From assembly GCA_017744935.1 (NCBI GenBank), contig JAGIAI010000017.1, positions 38,676-102,675 on the forward strand: a DNA stretch of 64,000 bases. Reading direction: 5' to 3'. The notes below the pieces were generated by a model that saw only the letters and a program-made list of their open reading frames with translations, ran no database searches and was not told the DNA's origin. Below, in pieces: positions 27,216 to 35,874 of the stretch (position 1 is its first letter; every line of letters begins with the position of its first letter). The translations under genes were made by a program, and so were the position numbers. The stretch comes from Variovorax sp. Lineage in GTDB: Bacteria; Pseudomonadota; Gammaproteobacteria; Burkholderiales; Burkholderiaceae_C.

Positions 27216-27700
27216 TGCACAACGAAGTCACCCGCCAGCAGCTCATCGACTTCGTCGTCCACGAATCGCGCCTGCTCGATGCCAAGCGCTACGAGGAGTG
27301 GAACGCGCTCTTCACCGACGACGCCTTCTACTGGGTGCCGCTGATTCCTGACCAGGAGGACGGCATCAACCACACCTCGCATCTCTACGAAGACAAGCTC
27401 CTGCGCGAGCTGCGCATCGAGCGCCTGAAGAGTCCGCGCGCCTTCTCGCAGCAGCCGCCGAGCCGCTGCCACCATCTGCTTCAGACGCCCACGGTCGAGG
27501 AATTCGATGAAGCCGCGAACCGCTTCGTGGTGCGAAGCGAGTTCCACTACACCGAATCGCAGGGCGATGAACTGCAGTTCTACGTCGGCACCTTCTTCCA
27601 CCACCTCACGGTGCAGGGCGGCGCGCTGCGCATGATGCTCAAGCGCGTGAACCTGCTCAACTGCGACGCGGCGCTGCCGGCGGTGCAGCTTTTCATCTAG
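27215..27700 (+). CDS. iadE: Rieske dioxygenase beta subunit (auxin dioxygenase candidate)
   Basis: 161 residues of the SnoaL-like/ring-hydroxylating dioxygenase beta family. The first part has DFVVHESRLLDAKRYEEWNALF then DAFYWVPL, typical of these small structural subunits that pack under the alpha trimer. The ATG at 27215 overlaps the alpha-subunit stop (TGATG). It has a close paralogue at 37197-37667. Confidence 0.87.
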   Translation: MHNEVTRQQLIDFVVHESRLLDAKRYEEWNALFTDDAFYWVPLIPDQEDGINHTSHLYEDKLLRELRIERLKSPRAFSQQPPSRCHHLLQTPTVEEFDEAANRFVVRSEFHYTESQGDELQFYVGTFFHHLTVQGGALRMMLKRVNLLNCDAALPAVQLFI

Positions 27701-27707
27701 GGCCGCC

Positions 27708-29324
27708 ATGCATCACACCGTTCACGACGCCTTCAGCGCGAGCGCCCGGCGCACGCCGGGGGCCGAGTTCCTCTTTACCGAAGCGGTGACCGCGCAGGCC
27801 TACGACATCGCGCCGGGCGCGATCCTGTGGGGCGATGCAGCCACGCAGGTAGAACGTCTGCGTGCCGCCTACGCAAAGGCGGGCTACGGCCACGGCCATC
27901 GCGTCGGGCTGCTGCTGGAGAACCGGCCGGCGTTTCTCTTTCACTGGTTCGCGCTCAATGCATTGGGCGTGAGCGTGGTGCCGATCAATGCCGAGATGCG
28001 CTCGGCGGAGCTGAGCTATCTCATCGGCCACAGCGAGATCGGCCTCGCAGTGACCTTGCCGCATCGCGCGGATGATCTGCGCGCCGCGGCCAAGTCTGCC
28101 GGCGTTCCGTTCGAGACGATGGGGCCGGACGATGCGGTGCCGCCGTCGACGAAGCCTGCGCCGCGTGCTTCGGAGCCGGTCGGCCTTTCTACCGAATGCG
28201 CGCTGCTCTACACCTCGGGCACCACGGGCCGCCCCAAAGGCTGCATGCTGGGCAACGAGTACTTCCTGCGCGCTGGCCAGTGGTACGCGGAACTGGGCGA
28301 CCTTTGCCCGGTGCGCCCCGATGCCGAACGCATCATCACGCCGCTGCCGCTCAACCATGTGAACGCGATGGCGTTCTCGACCATGGTGGTGCTGGTCGCG
28401 GGCGGCTGCCTGGTGCAGCTCGACCGGTTCCACCCGAAGAGCTGGCTCCAGAGTGCGCGCGAAAGCCGGGCGACCATCGCCCACTACCTGGGCGTGATGC
28501 CAGCCATGCTGCTGTCCGCGCCTGCAGGGGATGCGGACCGCGAACACGACATCCGTTGGGGCTTCGGCGCCGGCGTGGACCGCAAGAACCACGCACCCTT
28601 CGAAGCGCGTTTCGGCTTCCCGCTGGTCGAGGCCTGGGCCATGACCGAAACCGGGGCCGCTGCCTGCGTGATGGCGAACCACGAGCCGCGCCATGTCGGC
28701 ACCAATTGCTTCGGTCGCTGCGAGGACTTTGTCGAGATCCGGCTCGTCGATGACGAAGGCCGTGACGTACCCGATGGCACGCCGGGCGAACTGCTGGTTC
28801 GTTCCTCGGGCGACGATCCGAAGCGCTACTTCTTCTCCGGCTACCTCAAGGACGAAGAAGCCACGCGTGAGGCCTGGGCCGATGGCTGGTTCCACACCGG
28901 CGACATGGTGCGCCGTGACGCCGAAGGCAACTACTTCTTCGTCGACCGCAAGAAGAACGTGATCCGTCGCAGCGGTGAGAACATCTCGGCGGTGGAGGTG
29001 GAAAGTGTGCTCAACCAGCATCCGGCGGTGAAGACTTCTGCTGTGGCTGCGACGCCCGACACAGTTCGTGGTGACGAGGTACTCGCTTGCATCGTGCTGC
29101 GCGACGATGCTTCCGGCTCGGCCCAGCTGGCGGCCAGCATCGTGGACCACGCGCTGTCGCAGCTTGCCTATTACAAGGCACCGGGCTACGTGGCTTTCGT
29201 GGAGGCGCTGCCACTTACCGCGTCGCAAAAGATCCAGCGCGGGCAGCTTCGCGAACTCGCGCAGTCATTGCCTGGTAGCACAAATTGCGTCGACACGCGT
29301 TCGATGAAGAAGAGGCAGTCATGA
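27708..29324 (+). CDS. acyl-CoA synthetase (AMP-forming)
   Basis: 538 residues of the ANL superfamily. P-loop [13 protein letters not shown] near residue 166, AWAMTETGAA in the middle, the hinge FFVDRKKNVIRRSGENIS near 409, and the late catalytic lysine in TASQKIQR. It activates a carboxylate through an acyl-AMP. In this operon the likely substrate is the product of IadDE, perhaps dioxindole-3-acetate, made into its CoA ester so that the next proteins can cleave the side chain. It lies 7 bp after the beta subunit and overlaps the thiolase gene by 4 bp. Confidence 0.86.
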   Translation: MHHTVHDAFSASARRTPGAEFLFTEAVTAQAYDIAPGAILWGDAATQVERLRAAYAKAGYGHGHRVGLLLENRPAFLFHWFALNALGVSVVPINAEMRSAELSYLIGHSEIGLAVTLPHRADDLRAAAKSAGVPFETMGPDDAVPPSTKPAPRASEPVGLSTECALLYTSGTTGRPKGCMLGNEYFLRAGQWYAELGDLCPVRPDAERIITPLPLNHVNAMAFSTMVVLVAGGCLVQLDRFHPKSWLQSARESRATIAHYLGVMPAMLLSAPAGDADREHDIRWGFGAGVDRKNHAPFEARFGFPLVEAWAMTETGAAACVMANHEPRHVGTNCFGRCEDFVEIRLVDDEGRDVPDGTPGELLVRSSGDDPKRYFFSGYLKDEEATREAWADGWFHTGDMVRRDAEGNYFFVDRKKNVIRRSGENISAVEVESVLNQHPAVKTSAVAATPDTVRGDEVLACIVLRDDASGSAQLAASIVDHALSQLAYYKAPGYVAFVEALPLTASQKIQRGQLRELAQSLPGSTNCVDTRSMKKRQS

Positions 29325-30490
29325 CACGGCGACTCTCATACGAAGGCGTGGCCGTCGCCGTACCCGTGACGGTGCCTTACGTTCGCTACTCGACACGAAG
29401 CGCCCATTGGTTCCTCGGCCAGGCGATCGAATCGCTGGTGAAGGAAAGCGGCGTGAAGAAGGAGCAGATCGACGGCCTGTGCGTCAGCAGCTTCTCGCTG
29501 ATGCCGGACACGGCCGTTGGCGTCACGCAGCACCTGGGCCTCTCGCCACGCTGGCTCGATCATGTGCCAACTGGTGGCGCATCCGGCGTCATGTGCCTTC
29601 GCCGTGCTGCGCGTGCAGTGCAGTCGGGCGATGCGGACGTAGTTGCCTGCGTGGCGGCCGACACGAACCATGTCGATTCGTTCCGCCTCACGCTTGGCAG
29701 CTTCAGCAACTTCGCGCGGGATGCGACCTATCCGTATGGCTCGGGCGGCCCGAACTCGATCTTCGCGATGATCACGTCGCATTACATGCGCACGTTTGGA
29801 GCCAAGCGCGAGGACTTCGGCCGCATCTGCGTGGACCAGCGCACCAACGCGCTGAAGAACTCGCATGCGATGTTCAAGAAGCCGCTGACGCTCGACGAAT
29901 ACATGGCCGCGCGGCCGATCTCCGATCCGATCCATCTCTTCGATTGCGTGATGCCGTGCGCTGGCGCTGAAGCCTTCCTCGTGATGAGCGAAGAGCGTGC
30001 GCGCGACCTCGGGTTGCCGCATGCGGTGATCCGTGGCGCGATCGAGCGGCACAACGCCTACTCCGAAGACCCCGTCATGGTGCGCGGCGGCTGGCGCATG
30101 GATCGCGATGATCTCTACGCGCAGGCCGGCGTGAAGCCCGCCGACATCGACTTCGTGCAGACCTACGACGACTATCCCGTCATCGTGATGATGCAGTTCG
30201 AGGACCTCGGGTTCTGCGAGAAGGGGGAGGGCTCGGCCTTCGTGCAGTCGCATGTGATGACGAGCGATGGCAGCTTCCCCAACAACACCAGTGGTGGGCA
30301 GCTGTCTGCAGGGCAGGCCGGCGCCGCGGGCGGCTTCCTCGGCATGACCGAAGCCATTCGCCAACTGACCGATACCGCCGAAGCGCGCGCAGTGCCCGAT
30401 GCGCAGATCGGCCTCGTCGCAGGCTTCGGCATGGTCACCTACGACCGGTGCCTATGTACCGGCGCGATCATTCTCGGGAGACCGGCATGA
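29321..30490 (+). CDS. thiolase-superfamily protein lacking catalytic Cys and His (Ltp2/BbsB-like)
   Basis: 389 residues from ATG 29321 (ATGA overlap). Thiolase fold, but the nucleophile loop that normally reads NxCASG is PTGGASG (83-89), so the active Cys is missing. The GHPxGATG loop reads GQAGAAGG (G331-G338), so the catalytic His is Gln. The same pattern is known in Ltp2-type retro-aldolases of steroid side-chain breakdown and in BbsB; those partner with a DUF35 protein. The next gene here is DUF35. I infer cleavage of a tertiary beta-hydroxyacyl-CoA. Confidence 0.83.
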   Translation: MTRRLSYEGVAVAVPVTVPYVRYSTRSAHWFLGQAIESLVKESGVKKEQIDGLCVSSFSLMPDTAVGVTQHLGLSPRWLDHVPTGGASGVMCLRRAARAVQSGDADVVACVAADTNHVDSFRLTLGSFSNFARDATYPYGSGGPNSIFAMITSHYMRTFGAKREDFGRICVDQRTNALKNSHAMFKKPLTLDEYMAARPISDPIHLFDCVMPCAGAEAFLVMSEERARDLGLPHAVIRGAIERHNAYSEDPVMVRGGWRMDRDDLYAQAGVKPADIDFVQTYDDYPVIVMMQFEDLGFCEKGEGSAFVQSHVMTSDGSFPNNTSGGQLSAGQAGAAGGFLGMTEAIRQLTDTAEARAVPDAQIGLVAGFGMVTYDRCLCTGAIILGRPA

Positions 30491-31749
30491 CGATGCCCCT
30501 GATGCGCCCCAAGCGCAAGAACCCCGTCCTGCGCACCCGGCAGATGAACCTGCCGCCGTGGGCACGCGGCCGTGTCGCGCTCGGCATTACGGCCGGCGCT
30601 GCCGAAGGCCGCTTCGTGCTGCAGACCTGCGAGGACTGCGGCACCGTGCAATACCCACCGCGCGAGGCCTGTCACAAGTGCCTTTCGCCGCGTCTGCACT
30701 GGCGCGAACAGAGCGGCGAAGGCGAGCTGCTGAGCGCGACCACGCTGCACCACAGCAACGACCTGTTCTTCCGCGAACGGCTGCCATGGCGGCTGGGCCT
30801 TGTGCATCTCGATGCCGGCCCGACGCTGATGGTCCATCTCCACGGCGAAGTCGCTGAACCTGGACAGGCGCCGCAGCGCGTGCGCGTCGGCGCGCGGCTC
30901 GACCGCGCCGGACAAGCCGTTCTCATTGGATTTCCGAACGAAGGGAGCCCCCACATGGCTGACGACAAGATGCTCCGTGAAATGACGAGCGACCCGAAAT
31001 TCCGCAAGGTGCTGGTCACCGACGGCAAGACCGAAGTGGGCCAGGCGATGGTCCGGGCGTTGGTCAAGGCCGGTGCCGATATCGTCTGGGTTGGCCACGC
31101 CGAGCCGTGGAAGAAGATGGGTGGTCTCGAAGACATCACAGCGCTGCCGCAGGTCACGCTGGTGCCGCTGGACCTGACCAATGGCCGCTCGGTCAGCGAG
31201 TTGGCCGGCGAGATCGGTGGCAAGGTCGACATCGTCATCAACACCGCCGAAGTGCATCGCACCTTCGGCATCGGTTCGCGTCGCGGCACCGATGTGGCGA
31301 AGGCGGAGATGGACATCAACTATTTCGGACTGCTGCGATTGGCTCAGGAGTTCGGTCCGGCGCTCAAGGGTCGTTCGGCCGATGGCATCACCGGTGCGAC
31401 TGCATGGGTGAACCTGCTGTCGATCTATGCGCTGACCAACTTTCCGCCGCACGGCACCTTCAGTGCTTCGAAGGCTGCGGCGCATTCGCTGGCGCAGTGT
31501 CTGCGCGCAGAAATGCGGCCTGCGGGTATTCGCGTGATCAACGTGTTCCCCGGCCCGATCGACGACGAATGGAACCAGCACACGCCGCCGCCCAAGCTCG
31601 CGCCGGGCGCACTCGCCAACGCGATCGTGAAGGCGCTACGAGATGGTGTCGAAGACGTGTATCCCGGCGACGTGGCCCAGGAGTGGCTCGAACGCTGGCG
31701 CGACAACCCGAAGATCCTCGAACGCGAGTTGGCCGCCGGCGGCAGCTGA
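30487..31749 (+). CDS. DUF35 zinc-ribbon/OB-fold protein fused to a degenerate short-chain dehydrogenase
   Basis: 420 residues from ATG 30487 (ATGA overlap with the thiolase). Residues about 1-150 form a DUF35 unit with the zinc ribbon C48, C51, C62, C65 and an OB-fold. Residues about 170-420 form an SDR fold, but the cofactor loop is TDGKTEVG (178-185) instead of TGxxxGxG. The catalytic Tyr of YxxxK is Phe (F325 to K329, in TFSASK). The SDR half is therefore probably structural or regulatory. DUF35 proteins bind the thiolase-like partner encoded before it. Confidence 0.85.
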   Translation: MTMPLMRPKRKNPVLRTRQMNLPPWARGRVALGITAGAAEGRFVLQTCEDCGTVQYPPREACHKCLSPRLHWREQSGEGELLSATTLHHSNDLFFRERLPWRLGLVHLDAGPTLMVHLHGEVAEPGQAPQRVRVGARLDRAGQAVLIGFPNEGSPHMADDKMLREMTSDPKFRKVLVTDGKTEVGQAMVRALVKAGADIVWVGHAEPWKKMGGLEDITALPQVTLVPLDLTNGRSVSELAGEIGGKVDIVINTAEVHRTFGIGSRRGTDVAKAEMDINYFGLLRLAQEFGPALKGRSADGITGATAWVNLLSIYALTNFPPHGTFSASKAAAHSLAQCLRAEMRPAGIRVINVFPGPIDDEWNQHTPPPKLAPGALANAIVKALRDGVEDVYPGDVAQEWLERWRDNPKILERELAAGGS

Positions 31750-31763
31750 TCTGGAGAAACCGA

Positions 31764-32576
31764 ATGACGACCACCACTGAACTGATGTCCACCGCCGAGA
31801 TCCTCGGCGGCCTCGTGACCGCGATGGCGAGCGGGCGCATCCGCGTCATCGACCTCACGCAGACGCTGACTCCTGAGTTTCCGCAAATCGCACTGCCGCC
31901 CGAGATGGGCCAGTGCTGGCCCTTCCGCATCGAGGAAGTGTCGAAGTACGACGAGCGCGGCCCGGGTTGGTACTGGAACAACTTCTCGTGCGGCGAGCAC
32001 ACCGGCACCCACTTCGACGCACCGATCCACTGGATCTCCGGCCGCGACTTGCCGAACAACTCGGTCGACACCATTCCCGTGCAGCACTTCGTCGCGCCGG
32101 CCTGCGTGATCGATTGTTCGCCGCAGGTGAAGGACGATCCGGACTACCTGCTCACCATCGAAGACATCGAGGACTACGAGTCGAAGCACGGCCGCATCCC
32201 GAAGGGCGCATGGGTGCTGATGCGCACCGACTGGTCGAAGCGGCAGGACCCGGAGGCCTACCAGAACTTCGACGAGACCGGCCAGCACACGCCCGGTCCG
32301 AGCGCGGAAGCGGTGCGCTTCCTCGTCGAACAGCGCGACGTGCTCGGCTTCGGCTCCGAGGCGATCGGCACCGATGCGGGGCAGGGCTATCACTTGCGGC
32401 CGCCGTACCCGTGCCACTACTTCATGCACGGTGCAGGGCGGTATGGCCTCCAGTGCCTGAGCAATCTCGACCTGCTGCCGGCGAGCGGTGCGGTGTTGAT
32501 CTGCCCGCCGCTCAAGATCGAGAAGGGCAGCGGCAGTCCTTTGCGCGTGCTGGCGCTGGTGGGAGCTTCGGCATGA
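31764..32576 (+). CDS. cyclase-family hydrolase, isatin hydrolase-like
   Basis: 270 residues of the Mn2+-dependent cyclase family (PF04199 type). The metal motif HTGTHFDAPIH lies at H79-H89, the H-x-GTH-x-D-x3-H arrangement of kynurenine formamidases and isatin hydrolases. Isatin hydrolase, which opens isatin to isatinate, belongs to this family and is known from indole-3-acetate breakdown in Bradyrhizobium. Its location after the putative isatin-forming retro-aldolase supports that reading. The specific substrate is inference. Confidence 0.8.
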   Translation: MTTTTELMSTAEILGGLVTAMASGRIRVIDLTQTLTPEFPQIALPPEMGQCWPFRIEEVSKYDERGPGWYWNNFSCGEHTGTHFDAPIHWISGRDLPNNSVDTIPVQHFVAPACVIDCSPQVKDDPDYLLTIEDIEDYESKHGRIPKGAWVLMRTDWSKRQDPEAYQNFDETGQHTPGPSAEAVRFLVEQRDVLGFGSEAIGTDAGQGYHLRPPYPCHYFMHGAGRYGLQCLSNLDLLPASGAVLICPPLKIEKGSGSPLRVLALVGASA

Positions 32577-33304
32577 GCGCCGTAGCGAAGGTCGCGGCCG
32601 TCACCGGCGGCAGCGCAGGCATCGGCAAGGCCATCTGCGAAGACCTGCTCGCGCAGGGCTACGAGGTCGTGTCGCTCGCGCGGCGTCGCAGTGAGATCGA
32701 TCACCCGAAGCTGCACAGCATCGAGGTCGACCTGACCGACCGCGCGGCGACCGGCCAGGCCGTTGCGGAACTCGTTCGTCGCTTCGACGTGACCACCGTG
32801 GTCCACAACGCCGGCGTGATCCGCCCCGCGTTGCTGGCCGAAGTGAAGCTCGACGATCTCGACGCGTTGGTGGACCTGCACCTCGGCTGCGCGATCCAGC
32901 TCGTGCAAGCCGCATTGCCAACCATGCGCGCACAGCGCTTCGGCCGCGTGATCCTGCTGTCGTCACGCGCCGCGCTCGGCCTGCAGACGCGCACCAACTA
33001 CTCCGCCACCAAGGCCGGCATGCTCGGCATGGCGCGCACCTGGGCGCTCGAACTCGCGCCCGATGGCATCACGGTCAACGTCGTCGCGCCGGGACCAATC
33101 CGCACCGACATGTTCTACGACGTCGTCGAAGCCGGCAGCGAGAAGGAACGCGCGCTCGCTGCGTCTATTCCCGTCAAACGGCTGGGTGAATCGGCGGACG
33201 TCGCGCGTGCGGTCCGCTTCTTTGCGGAACCCGCAAACAGCTTCGTGACTGGTCAAGTCCTTTATGTGTGCGGCGGCACCAGTGTTGGAAGCCTGGCACT
33301 TTAA
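32573..33304 (+). CDS. short-chain dehydrogenase/reductase
   Basis: 243 residues starting at ATG 32573 (ATGA overlap with the hydrolase gene). An intact SDR: TGGSAGIG in the cofactor loop, HNAG, catalytic Ser in LLSSRAAL, and Y143-x3-K147 in YSATK. This contrasts with the degenerate SDR domain two genes upstream, and the two may form a pair analogous to BbsC/BbsD. Substrate unknown. Last gene of this operon segment; a repeat element follows. Confidence 0.85.
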   Translation: MSAVAKVAAVTGGSAGIGKAICEDLLAQGYEVVSLARRRSEIDHPKLHSIEVDLTDRAATGQAVAELVRRFDVTTVVHNAGVIRPALLAEVKLDDLDALVDLHLGCAIQLVQAALPTMRAQRFGRVILLSSRAALGLQTRTNYSATKAGMLGMARTWALELAPDGITVNVVAPGPIRTDMFYDVVEAGSEKERALAASIPVKRLGESADVARAVRFFAEPANSFVTGQVLYVCGGTSVGSLAL

Positions 33305-33311
33305 GGGTGCA

Positions 33312-33394
33312 CCCCCAGCCTCGCTCACTTCGTGTAGCTCGGTCACCCCCTTGCAGGGGGCAACCCCAGCGGCCCGGCAAAGCCGGTTCCGCGG
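33312..33394 (+). repeat. short palindromic repeat, copy 2
   Basis: 83 bp with CCCCCAGCCTCGCTCACTTC, CACCCCCTTGCAGGGGG and CCGGCAAAGCCGG stems. It separates the SDR from the first substrate-binding-protein gene and may act as a transcription attenuator or mRNA-end stabiliser. Confidence 0.85.
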
Positions 33395-33468
33395 GGTTCC
33401 TGGACCCAAATAGATACGTACTCCGCGTTTTCACTGCCTTGTCATTGCATTGCACGCCCGCTAGCATG

Positions 33469-33485
33469 GTTTACATCTAAACATT
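33469..33485 (+). promoter_or_regulatory. candidate operator before the binding-protein operon
   Basis: GTTTA-CATC-TAAAC (33469-33482) is an inverted repeat, and TCTAAACATT (33476-33485) is identical to a segment of the divergent MarR promoter at 21042-21051. It lies 63 bp before the first binding-protein gene. Shared control by a MarR repressor is a hypothesis. Confidence 0.35.
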
Positions 33486-33547
33486 TCAGAAATCATTGGT
33501 TGGCGTGAGTCCTGCTTAACCCCATCGGAATCCCAAGGAGCCCCTGC

Positions 33548-34705
33548 ATGAAAGTTCTAACTCGTCTCTTTACGGTGGCCGGCGTTGCCGCTGCCGTCAG
33601 CGTTCTCACCGCCGCCAACGCGTTGGCAGCCGATCTCAAGGTCGGCTTCATCACGTCGCTCTCGGGGCCGGTGTCGTCGCTCGGCATCCCCTACGACAAG
33701 GGCATGAAGGCCGCCATCGCCTACAAGTCGGAACTCAATGGCAAGAAGATCCAGGTGGTGTCGCTCGACGATGCGTCGGACCCGAGCACTGCCGCGCGCA
33801 ATGCACGCAAGCTGATCGACGAAGACAAGGTCGACGTCATCATCGGCACCGCGGGTTCTCCGGGCGCTCTGGCCATCGCCGCCGTCGCGCGCGAAACGAA
33901 GACGCCGCTGATCTCCATCGCCAACGCCAACCTGCCGGGCGAAGACGGCGCATGGATGGTCACGCTGCCGCAACCCGCACCGCTGATGGTCAGCGCGGTG
34001 GTCGAGCGCATGAAGGCGTCGGGCGTGAAGACGGTCGGCTACATCGGCTTCTCCGACGCATGGGGCGATCTGGTCTATGACGCGCTGCAGAAGAGTGCCG
34101 AGCCCGCGGGCATCAAGGTCGTTTCCAACGAGCGCTATGCGCGCGCCGATGCATCCGTCACCGGCCAAGTGCTGAAGATCGTGGCGCTGCGTCCTGACGC
34201 GGTCATCACCGGCACCTCGGGCACGCCGGGAGCGCTGCCGTATCTCGCGCTGCAAGAGCGCGGCTACAAGGGCCAGATCTACGGCACGCACGCGCTGATC
34301 AACCCTGACTTCGTGCGCGTCGGCGGTCCGGCCGTCGAAGGCCTTCTTGCGCCGACCGGCCCGGTGATCGTCGCCGAGCAGCTGCCCGAGAGCAACCCGA
34401 TCAAGAAGGTCTCGATGGACTTCCGCAATGCCTACCAGAAGGCGAACGGCGCGGCGCCGACGGATGCGTTCTCGGCGTACTCGTTCGACGCATGGCTGCT
34501 CTACCTCGATGCCGCTTCGCGCACCAAGGGCGAGCCGGGCACGCCGGCCTACCGGGTTGCATTGCGTGACTCGATCGTCAACACCAAGGAGTTGGTCGGC
34601 ACGCACAGCGTCTACAACTTCAAGCCCGATAACCGCTATGGCTCTGACGAGCGTTCGCGCGTGATCGTCAAGCTGGAAAAAGGTCAATGGAAACTCGTTC
34701 CCTGA
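33548..34705 (+). CDS. ABC transporter substrate-binding protein, branched-chain amino acid type (copy 1)
   Basis: 385 residues with a signal peptide of 27 residues (hydrophobic core, cleavage at ALA|AD). The mature part starts ADLKVGFITSLSGPVSSLGIP and has the two-lobed Leu/Ile/Val-binding fold. It is one of three closely related binding proteins (this, 34708 and 37708) all beginning ADLKVG and ending KGQWKLVP or similar. Related transporters often carry aromatic acids rather than amino acids, and auxin or an auxin-related compound is the likely cargo here. First gene after the repeat and candidate operator. Confidence 0.86.
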   Translation: MKVLTRLFTVAGVAAAVSVLTAANALAADLKVGFITSLSGPVSSLGIPYDKGMKAAIAYKSELNGKKIQVVSLDDASDPSTAARNARKLIDEDKVDVIIGTAGSPGALAIAAVARETKTPLISIANANLPGEDGAWMVTLPQPAPLMVSAVVERMKASGVKTVGYIGFSDAWGDLVYDALQKSAEPAGIKVVSNERYARADASVTGQVLKIVALRPDAVITGTSGTPGALPYLALQERGYKGQIYGTHALINPDFVRVGGPAVEGLLAPTGPVIVAEQLPESNPIKKVSMDFRNAYQKANGAAPTDAFSAYSFDAWLLYLDAASRTKGEPGTPAYRVALRDSIVNTKELVGTHSVYNFKPDNRYGSDERSRVIVKLEKGQWKLVP

Positions 34706-34707
34706 AC

Positions 34708-35847
34708 ATGAAACTCACTCGAATCCTCGGCCTCACGGCCATCGCTTTTGCTGCCACGCAGGTCTTCGCGGCCGATCTCAAGGTCGGCTTCATCAGCTCG
34801 CTTTCGGGCCCGGTGTCGGCACTCGGTATTCCCTATGAGAAGGGCATCCGCGCCGCCATCGCCGAGCATCCGGTGCTCGCCGGTCACAAGGTCGAGCTGA
34901 TCGTGCTGGACGACGCTTCCGATCCGACGACGGCCGGACGCAATGCGCGCAAGCTGGTCACGGAAGATAAGGTGGACGTGCTGATCGGTACCTCCGGCGT
35001 GCCGGGCGCAATGGCAATCGCTGCCGTTGCGCGCGAGCTGAACACGCCGCTGATCTCGCCCACGCCGGTGACGATCCCCGGCCCGGAAGGCGCATGGACC
35101 GTGACGGTTTCGCAGCCTTTCCCGCTGATGGTCTCCGCTGTGGTCGACAAGATGAAGCAGTCCGGCGTTAAGACGGTCGCCTTCATCGGCTTCTCCGATG
35201 CGCTGGGCGATCTCGCCTATGACTCGCTGGTGAAGAGCGCCGATGCCGCCGGCATCAAGGTCGTCGCCAACGAGCGCTATGCGCGCAGCGATTCATCCGT
35301 GGCTGGCCAGGTGCTGAAGATCATCTCGGCGCGTCCCGACGCGGTGTTCGCCGGCAACTCCGGCACGCCGGGCGCGCTGCCTTACCTTGCGCTCGCCGAT
35401 CGTGGCTACAAGGGCAAGATCTACGGCACGCATGGTTTGATCAATGCAGACTTCGTTCGCGTGGGCGGTGCCTCGATCGAAGGCCTGGAAGTGCCAAGCG
35501 GCCCGGTGCTCGTGGCGGACCAGTTGCCCGACAGCAATCCGATCAAGAAGGTGTCGATGAACTTCCGCGACGCCTACAAGAAGGCCAACGGTGCGCTGCC
35601 GAACGATGCCTTCTCGTCGTACACCTACGACGCCTACCTGCTGCTGGCCGATGCGGCATCGCGCGTGAAGGGCGAACCCGGCACGCCGCAATACCGCACC
35701 GCGCTGCGCGATGCGATCGTGAGCACCAAGGAGCTGGTCGGCACGCACGGCATCTACAACTTCAAGGCCGACGATCGCTACGGCTCCGACAAGCGCGCCG
35801 TCGTGATCGTGAAGAGCGAAAAGGGCCAGTGGAAGCTGGTCCCCTGA
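34708..35847 (+). CDS. ABC transporter substrate-binding protein, branched-chain amino acid type (copy 2)
   Basis: 379 residues from ATG 34708, right after the preceding stop. Signal peptide of about 21 residues (cleavage at VFA|AD), then ADLKVGFISSLSGPVSALGIP. Very similar to copy 1 throughout, for example in DPTTAGRNARKLV and YKGKIYGTHGLIN, so the pair likely arose by tandem duplication. Ligand loops differ, so specificity may differ. It directly precedes the second Rieske pair. Confidence 0.86.
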   Translation: MKLTRILGLTAIAFAATQVFAADLKVGFISSLSGPVSALGIPYEKGIRAAIAEHPVLAGHKVELIVLDDASDPTTAGRNARKLVTEDKVDVLIGTSGVPGAMAIAAVARELNTPLISPTPVTIPGPEGAWTVTVSQPFPLMVSAVVDKMKQSGVKTVAFIGFSDALGDLAYDSLVKSADAAGIKVVANERYARSDSSVAGQVLKIISARPDAVFAGNSGTPGALPYLALADRGYKGKIYGTHGLINADFVRVGGASIEGLEVPSGPVLVADQLPDSNPIKKVSMNFRDAYKKANGALPNDAFSSYTYDAYLLLADAASRVKGEPGTPQYRTALRDAIVSTKELVGTHGIYNFKADDRYGSDKRAVVIVKSEKGQWKLVP

Positions 35848-35874
35848 ACCTGAAGTAACCCAGCAGGCCCGGCG

